Below, in pieces: positions 12,807-18,044 of a DNA stretch of 18,044 nt (positions are counted from its first letter, which is position 1; each line of letters opens with the position of its first letter). The notes beneath the pieces are model-generated. The model saw nothing but the letters and a program-made list of their open reading frames with translations, searched no databases and was not told the DNA's origin. Made by a program: the position numbers and the translations under genes. This stretch comes from Candidatus Caenarcanum sp. GTDB taxonomy: Bacteria > Cyanobacteriota > Vampirovibrionia > Gastranaerophilales > UBA9971. The stretch is from NCBI GenBank assembly GCA_020720345.1, contig DYOT01000011.1, forward strand, positions 1 through 18,044. The letters run 5' to 3'.

Positions 12807-13979
12807 TTAAGCTGATTTGGAATATATTTTAGGCAGGAAAAATATTGAAATTGCTCCTAATATTGGAGTAAATGCTATTGTTGTTAATACGGGTTCGATG
12901 CCGAAATTCTTGGCAAGAAAGCCTATGGGGGTTAAAATAAGGCTGACCATTCCCCAGCTGAAGCCGCCAATTATGCCGGAAATTACACCGAGGTTTTGAG
13001 GTGCGGCTTTTTGCGCTATTACAACGTTTACAGAATTAGCCAGAGCCAGTATAAAACCTGCCAGAACAAACAATATAAACGACAAGCTCGGAAAGCTTTT
13101 TAGAAAATATAACGTTCCAAGCATACAAGGCATTGCAGGAATTAAAGCCCAGAGTAAAATTGTTTTCTCGCTTAAAAAGCCGTTTAATTTTCCTCCTAAA
13201 TATGCTGCTAGTCCGCCTGAAAAAGAAAATAAAGCTGTGAGAAGTCCTATAAACATTAAGGACATATTATTTTCTTTCCATAGAAATGGCATGAAAATTA
13301 TGAAAGTTATTGTTGATAAACTTCTTATTACAATCATAAAAGATAATGGAATAAGTATATTTTTTAAGTCTAAAACAGTTTTTAAAGTGCTTTTGAAATC
13401 AGGATATTCAAGTCTTGTCGGCACTGCCGGCAGTATTTTATATGTTAATACAGCAATAATTAATCCCGGTATGGCTGCATAAATAGTTGAATTTAATCCA
13501 AAAAACCTTACTAAAAATGATGAAAGCAAAGAACCGCCTGCAAAGCCAAGAGTGCCGCATGCAATATAAATTCCCATAAGATGGTTTATGTCTTTTCCGC
13601 TGAAATGCCCTGCCATAGAAGTTGCCTGAGGATGAAATAATCCTACGCCTAAGCTGCCAAGAAAAGTAACTGTTATTAGTAACCATATACTATCTACACA
13701 GCCGATTAGGCTTGTAAATACTGCGGCTAATATCAATCCGCTGATAATAAAGATTCTTCTGGTAAGTAAATCTGATATATAGCCGTAAAAAGGCTGTAAT
13801 AAAGATGAAGTAAAGGTTGATACAGTTAGTAAAATACCTACCATAGCAAGGGACATGCTTAATTTTGCCGCAATAAACGGCATAATCGGAGTCAAAAATC
13901 CTCCATAAAGATCTGCCATAATATGCCCTGCTGATAAGATGCCGACTGCTTTTTTATTGGGTTCTGCTAAAAATCCCAT
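12807..13979 (-). CDS. MFS transporter, fosmidomycin-resistance (Fsr)-like
   Basis: The 390-aa protein has 12 expected transmembrane segments. The N-terminus SAGHIMADLYGGFLTPIMPF matches the GHLLVDLYSGALPALLPF pattern typical of Fsr-type permeases. The motif-A loop is GYISDLLTRR after LLQPFY, and the second helix pair continues GSLGVGLFHPQATSMAGHFS. Fsr exports fosmidomycin in E. coli; the natural substrate here is unknown. AGGTAATTTAAA precedes the ATG. It converges with the flippase gene, their stop codons 5 bp apart, without a visible terminator between them. It diverges from the glycosylase remnant and the SNF2 gene. Confidence 0.9.
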   Translation of the reverse strand: MGFLAEPNKKAVGILSAGHIMADLYGGFLTPIMPFIAAKLSMSLAMVGILLTVSTFTSSLLQPFYGYISDLLTRRIFIISGLILAAVFTSLIGCVDSIWLLITVTFLGSLGVGLFHPQATSMAGHFSGKDINHLMGIYIACGTLGFAGGSLLSSFLVRFFGLNSTIYAAIPGLIIAVLTYKILPAVPTRLEYPDFKSTLKTVLDLKNILIPLSFMIVIRSLSTITFIIFMPFLWKENNMSLMFIGLLTALFSFSGGLAAYLGGKLNGFLSEKTILLWALIPAMPCMLGTLYFLKSFPSLSFILFVLAGFILALANSVNVVIAQKAAPQNLGVISGIIGGFSWGMVSLILTPIGFLAKNFGIEPVLTTIAFTPILGAISIFFLPKIYSKSA

Positions 13980-14000
13980 TTTAAATTACCTGATTTTGTA

Positions 14001-14065
14001 TTAAATATCTGTATAATATTAAATTATACTTAAATAGAGTTAAAATATCTGATTAAATATTAAAA
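14001..14065. promoter_or_regulatory. divergent promoter region with imperfect direct repeats
   Basis: TTAAATATCTGTATAATATTAAA (given as TTAAATATCTGTATAATATT plus AAA; 14001-14023) recurs imperfectly as TTAAAATATCTGATTAAATA (14040-14059, continuing TTAAAA) about 40 bp later, between divergent genes. The repeats could bind a regulator. In this AT-rich sequence chance similarity is also plausible. TATTATAC on the minus strand could be a -10 for the transporter gene. Confidence 0.25.
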
Positions 14066-14096
14066 CAGATGTATTAATCTTAATAAGAGAAAGAAA

Positions 14097-14285
14097 ATGC
14101 AGACTTTTTTACCCTTTCCCAATTTTCATAAATCATTGAGCTGTCTGGATTACAAAAGGCTAGGTAATCAGAGATCAGAAGCATTAATTATTCTAAAAAC
14201 CATTACAGGTAATTCATTAGGTTGGATAAATCATCCTGCAGTTAAAATGTGTACTTGCTGTATTAATGATATGATAAAGAATTAA
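14097..14285 (+). pseudogene. truncated MSMEG_6728-family (pyrimidine-dimer glycosylase-like) remnant
   Basis: The first 51 residues match the start of the MSMEG_6728-type family related to T4 endonuclease V-like glycosylases: MQTFLPFPNFHKSLSCLDYK, RLGNQRSEALIILKTITG and then GWINHPAVKM. Family members continue W-x-x-Y-E and are usually well over 100 aa. Here the match stops at HPAVKM, followed by CTCCINDMIKN and TAA. The next frame after the break reads YLLY, two stops, then YDKELT, which may be decayed sequence of the lost part. AAGAGAAAG precedes the ATG, so the short protein could still be made. It lies upstream of the SNF2 gene on the same strand. Confidence 0.55.
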
Positions 14286-14337
14286 CGTAAATTTAATATC
14301 AGATTGTTGCTTTTTGCAGAAAAATATTTAATTGATT

Positions 14338-17300
14338 ATGAAAAGTTATAATTCTCAAGATCATATTGAAACATTAGGGACTTTTTGGATTAAGTCTCTG
14401 AAAAATGTATTTATTAAGAACGGTATTGTTTTTTCAGGAACTTTGCAAAGCAATGCTAAAGTGCTTAAAGGATTGAGAATTTCAGGACAGGACATAAATG
14501 CCGAAGTTAAAGGCACAGATTCAAGTTTATGCAAAATAAAAATTGCCGTAAAAAAAACTGATGAAAATATAAAAGAAAAGATAAAAAACTTTATATTGTT
14601 GCATCCTTCGTTAGCTCTTGATATTAGTCTGGGATGTTTTTCAGAATTATTTATGGAGTTGATTGAAAGAGAAGCTGAGGCTGTTTTTCCGCAAAAACCT
14701 GATGATGTATTAATCTCGTGCAGCTGCGGAAACAAACTTTTATGTCCTCATCTTGCCTCTGTTTATAGGGTTCTTGAAAAAGAAATCAATAAGAATCCAT
14801 TTTTAGTTCTAAATTTAAGAGGAATTACAACATCTGAATTAATAGAATCTGCCGGCTTTAATAATGATTATATTGATAAACTTAACAAAAATATTCACGA
14901 TAAATTTGTATCGCTTGAGGATTATATATTTAAGAGTAAAGAAAATTCTGCTCAAAAAAAATCTTTCGACCTTTCTTTTCCTAAAATAGAAATCTCTTCT
15001 TTATTTTTTTTACTTCCGAATGATCCGCTGTTTTTTGAGCGAAAAGATTTTAAATCTAAATTAATAAATATATATGAAACTGTTGAAACAGAGTTAGACG
15101 GCATTCTTGTTACAGAAAAATTACCTCCTGCCAGAGATACGGAATTTTATCTGTATTATTCTGATAATAATGTTTTGAAAGCTTTTGTTACACCTGTAAA
15201 CAGTTTTATGTATTATTTAAAATCAAAAGGTTCACGTGTTAAATTTTCTACAAAACGCTTAACAGTACCCGTATTTGATGAGGATGAACAAAAATTTTTA
15301 TTACAGGAAAAAGAAGGCATTAGTGTAAAGGCAGATCTTGTTTTCGATTATTTTTTGTATCATTCGCTGAGCGCAGATAAGGATGAAATTACTAATTCTG
15401 CTCGATTTTTAAGGGCAACCGCTTCTCTGGCAGTTGAGCTGGTAAAGTCTCTTTCTTTTATTCCTGAAGTTGTTATGGACAACAGCACTAATTTTAGTAT
15501 CAGATATGTGCCCGTATCAGATACAGCCTATCTGAAAGAAGCTATAGATTCTCACAAATCTATCATGCCGGAAAATTTTATGTTTAAAGATCAGGGCAGC
15601 AAGATTCTTTCACAAGAAGCTTCTTGTGATATTCTGTCGGTGTTTTTAACTTACCTTATTCACAAAGTAACATTTTTAAGAGCGTCTAAGTTTAAGGCTG
15701 ACAGTATTACAGCTGTTTTTATCAAACCCTCTTCGATAGGCGCAATTACTCCTGAAGGTAAAAATATTGCATTAAGTATTTCTTACTGGCTTGATGTTAT
15801 TTCGAGAAAAAATAAAAGTATCAGACCTGTTATCAGGATTGAATCTAATAAAACCGACAATGATTTTGCGCTTTATATAGACATTATAAACAGTGAAAAT
15901 AATAATATAATTTCGCTGGCCAAGCTTTTTGAGACGGAAGGACAAATCTTTTCCATCCCTGTTGAGCAGGTTAAATTCGATATAATCGGGCAAATTATGC
16001 TTGCGTCTAATTATGTGCCGGCATTAAAAGATATTTTGGATTCAAAAGGTTCAGAAATTGCTGTTATTGATTTAAAAGATATTTTAGAAATAATTTCAAC
16101 TTTGTCAGTTTTCTTAAAAGCCCTTGATATAAAAGTTGTAATTCCAAGAGAGCTAAAAAAGTTACTTTCTCCACGTATTTCATTAAAAGCCAGATTGAAA
16201 ACCGCTAAACACTTCGATATAAGCTCATTATATGATGCTGATAACAGATCAAAGATTTCTTTAAAAGAGCTGTTAAATTTTTCATATGAGATTGCTATAG
16301 GCGATGAAACAATTTCCAGAGAAGAGTTTCTGGAGTTGATAAAATCTGCCGACGGTATTGTTAAATACAAAGATAATTATATTCTTTTAAAGCCTGAAGA
16401 TATAAATTTAATCCTTGCAAAGCTTAATACTGCCGAGCCTGAATTTTCAAATTCAATGGAACTGCTGCATTCTGCATTTTCAGGATTTTATAACGGCATA
16501 GATTTTGATATTGATGATGCATTTAAAAGGGCGATTGATGATTTTCTGAAAATAGAGGAAATCTCTATTCCTGAAGGTTTAAACGGAGTGCTACGCCCGT
16601 ATCAGGAAAGAGGCTTCAAGTGGTTATACTCAAATTCCATGAGAGGGTTTGGCTCCTGCATGGCAGATGACATGGGACTCGGGAAAACAATACAGGTTAT
16701 TAGTCTTATTTTAAAGCTAAAAGAAGAAAACAAGCTTAATAAGCCTGCTCTGGTTGTTTGTCCGACAACTCTTCTCGGCAATTGGTATAAAGAATGCGCC
16801 AGATTTGCACCGTCTTTAAACGTGTTTATATATCATGGAACAGAAAGAAGCCTCGAATTAAACGGGGTAGATATTGCTTTAACCACTTATGGGCTTCTAA
16901 GAAACGACTTAGACAAATTCCAAAATACAGAATGGGATTTTGTAATCATTGATGAGGCGCAAAATATTAAAAATCCTGATGCAGCCCAGACAATTGCTGT
17001 AAAATCTTTAATTACCAGGGCATATATAGCAATGACAGGGACTCCTGTAGAAAACCGCTTGAGCGAGCTATGGAGCATTTTTGATTTTACAAATAAAGGC
17101 TATCTGGGCAAATTAAGGCATTTTCAGCAAAACTATTCTGTGCCTATAGAAAAATTTAGAGATGAAGATAGAATAGAAAAACTTAAGCTTGCGACAGCAC
17201 CTTTTACTTTGAGAAGGCTGAAAAATGACAAATCAATAATAAATGACCTGCCGGAAAAGATTGTTTTTGATGAATATTGTTATCTTACAAAAGAGCAGGC

Positions 17301-17988
17301 CGCACTTTACGAAAAAGTACTGGAAAACTCTTTTAAAACAATGGAAGGCAAGACAGGAATCCATAGAAAAGGGCATATTTTTAAGCTTATTACCTCATTA
17401 AAGCAAATTTGCAATCATCCTACGCAATTTACTAAAATAGATAAACTCACTAAAGATTTGTCAGGCAAAACAGAAAAAGCCTTCTCAATAATAGAGCAAA
17501 TACTGGATCAAAAAGAAAAAGCAATAATTTTTACCCAGTATAAAAAGATGGGTGATTTGCTGGTTAGTATGTTAAAAGATGAATTTAAAATGGATGTACC
17601 GTTTTTCCATGGGAGTGTAACCCGCACTCGAAGAGATGAAATGGTTGAGGCGTTTCAGACCAAAGAAGATATAAAGCTTATGATTATTTCGCTAAAAGCA
17701 GGAGGCACAGGTCTTAATTTAACGGCGGCTACAAATGTAATTCATTATGATTTATGGTGGAACCCTGCTGTAGAAGATCAGGCAACTGACAGAACTTACA
17801 GGATTGGGCAGACTCAAAATGTAATTGTTCACAGGCTTATTACCCTTGGAACTTTTGAAGAAAAAATTGATGAAATGATTAAATCAAAAAAAGAACTGGC
17901 AGATTTAACCGTTTCTACCGGTGAGAAATTAATAACCGAACTTTCTAATCATGAATTGAGAGAAATCTTCAGCTTAACAAGTCTTTAA
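14338..17988 (+). CDS. SNF2-family helicase/translocase with N-terminal SWIM zinc finger
   Basis: The protein is 1216 aa from the ATG at 14338; a TTG six bases earlier is possible. A SWIM zinc finger is present early: C128-S-C130-X5-C136-P-H138. A long middle region (about 200-740) fits the bacterial SNF2-associated part and has no known catalytic motif. The motor follows in the C-terminal 450 residues: Q-like VLRPYQERGFKWLY, Walker A DMGLGKT (778-784), VVCPTTLLGNW, DEAQ (872-875), MTGTPVENRLSELWSIFDF, then IFTQYKKMGDLL, FHGSVTRTRRDEM, LKAGGTGLNLTAATNV and DRTYRIGQTQNV. Such proteins move along duplex DNA and remodel bound proteins; bacterial roles are mostly undefined. Neighbours do not include a methylase or nuclease that would make it a restriction or defence system. 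All motor motifs look intact. It follows the glycosylase remnant by about 50 bp. Confidence 0.95.
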   Translation: MKSYNSQDHIETLGTFWIKSLKNVFIKNGIVFSGTLQSNAKVLKGLRISGQDINAEVKGTDSSLCKIKIAVKKTDENIKEKIKNFILLHPSLALDISLGCFSELFMELIEREAEAVFPQKPDDVLISCSCGNKLLCPHLASVYRVLEKEINKNPFLVLNLRGITTSELIESAGFNNDYIDKLNKNIHDKFVSLEDYIFKSKENSAQKKSFDLSFPKIEISSLFFLLPNDPLFFERKDFKSKLINIYETVETELDGILVTEKLPPARDTEFYLYYSDNNVLKAFVTPVNSFMYYLKSKGSRVKFSTKRLTVPVFDEDEQKFLLQEKEGISVKADLVFDYFLYHSLSADKDEITNSARFLRATASLAVELVKSLSFIPEVVMDNSTNFSIRYVPVSDTAYLKEAIDSHKSIMPENFMFKDQGSKILSQEASCDILSVFLTYLIHKVTFLRASKFKADSITAVFIKPSSIGAITPEGKNIALSISYWLDVISRKNKSIRPVIRIESNKTDNDFALYIDIINSENNNIISLAKLFETEGQIFSIPVEQVKFDIIGQIMLASNYVPALKDILDSKGSEIAVIDLKDILEIISTLSVFLKALDIKVVIPRELKKLLSPRISLKARLKTAKHFDISSLYDADNRSKISLKELLNFSYEIAIGDETISREEFLELIKSADGIVKYKDNYILLKPEDINLILAKLNTAEPEFSNSMELLHSAFSGFYNGIDFDIDDAFKRAIDDFLKIEEISIPEGLNGVLRPYQERGFKWLYSNSMRGFGSCMADDMGLGKTIQVISLILKLKEENKLNKPALVVCPTTLLGNWYKECARFAPSLNVFIYHGTERSLELNGVDIALTTYGLLRNDLDKFQNTEWDFVIIDEAQNIKNPDAAQTIAVKSLITRAYIAMTGTPVENRLSELWSIFDFTNKGYLGKLRHFQQNYSVPIEKFRDEDRIEKLKLATAPFTLRRLKNDKSIINDLPEKIVFDEYCYLTKEQAALYEKVLENSFKTMEGKTGIHRKGHIFKLITSLKQICNHPTQFTKIDKLTKDLSGKTEKAFSIIEQILDQKEKAIIFTQYKKMGDLLVSMLKDEFKMDVPFFHGSVTRTRRDEMVEAFQTKEDIKLMIISLKAGGTGLNLTAATNVIHYDLWWNPAVEDQATDRTYRIGQTQNVIVHRLITLGTFEEKIDEMIKSKKELADLTVSTGEKLITELSNHELREIFSLTSL

Positions 17989-18044
17989 AAAATTAATTGC
18001 TATGCTTTTTTAACAAAGCAGGTTTTAAGGACTATTTGAGTTCC

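Overview
The window comes from an AT-rich bacterial genome and is most simply read as a non-photosynthetic relative of Cyanobacteria (Melainabacteria/Vampirovibrionia, for example Gastranaerophilales). This placement is an inference from two things. The outer-membrane porin carries an N-terminal SLH domain and a coiled coil, the architecture typical of cyanobacterial porins. PBS-lyase-type HEAT-repeat proteins occur without any photosynthesis gene. The genes look chromosomal: no phage, plasmid, CRISPR, rRNA or tRNA genes were seen.

Left part (1-6083, almost all minus strand). Reading in transcription order, the first block is a HEAT-repeat protein (5232-6083) closed by a strong terminator. 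A 259-bp repeat element with terminal inverted repeats follows. Next is a tightly packed operon of a stand-alone ClpX-type zinc finger, a 568-aa HEAT-like protein of unknown function, the RuvX/YqgF nuclease and an acidic DUF1292 protein, ending at a hairpin terminator. The last block is a small four-cysteine protein, a MNT nucleotidyltransferase, a HEPN protein (a MNT-HEPN toxin-antitoxin-like pair) and glycyl-tRNA synthetase alpha, with gaps of only 2-3 bp or overlaps.

Middle (6482-12801). A soluble PAS/GAF sensor histidine kinase lies downstream of a sugar-phosphate SIS isomerase on the minus strand. These diverge from a MenG/UbiE quinone methyltransferase on the plus strand. A second, 139-bp element with the same terminal inverted repeats lies between menG and an SLH-porin gene. 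The porin stop overlaps the start of a Wzx-like polysaccharide flippase, so this stretch is largely about the cell envelope.

Right part (12807-18044). An MFS transporter of the fosmidomycin-resistance type converges on the flippase with a 5-bp gap. It diverges from a truncated DNA-glycosylase-like remnant, which is followed by a 1216-aa SNF2 helicase with a SWIM zinc finger.

The most interesting signals are: (1) two intergenic elements sharing 19-bp terminal inverted repeats but with unrelated interiors; (2) a MNT-HEPN pair whose HEPN motif is R-X4-Y-X-Y instead of R-X4-H-X-Y, packed directly against glyQ; and (3) the ClpX-zinc-finger/HEAT/RuvX/DUF1292 operon.
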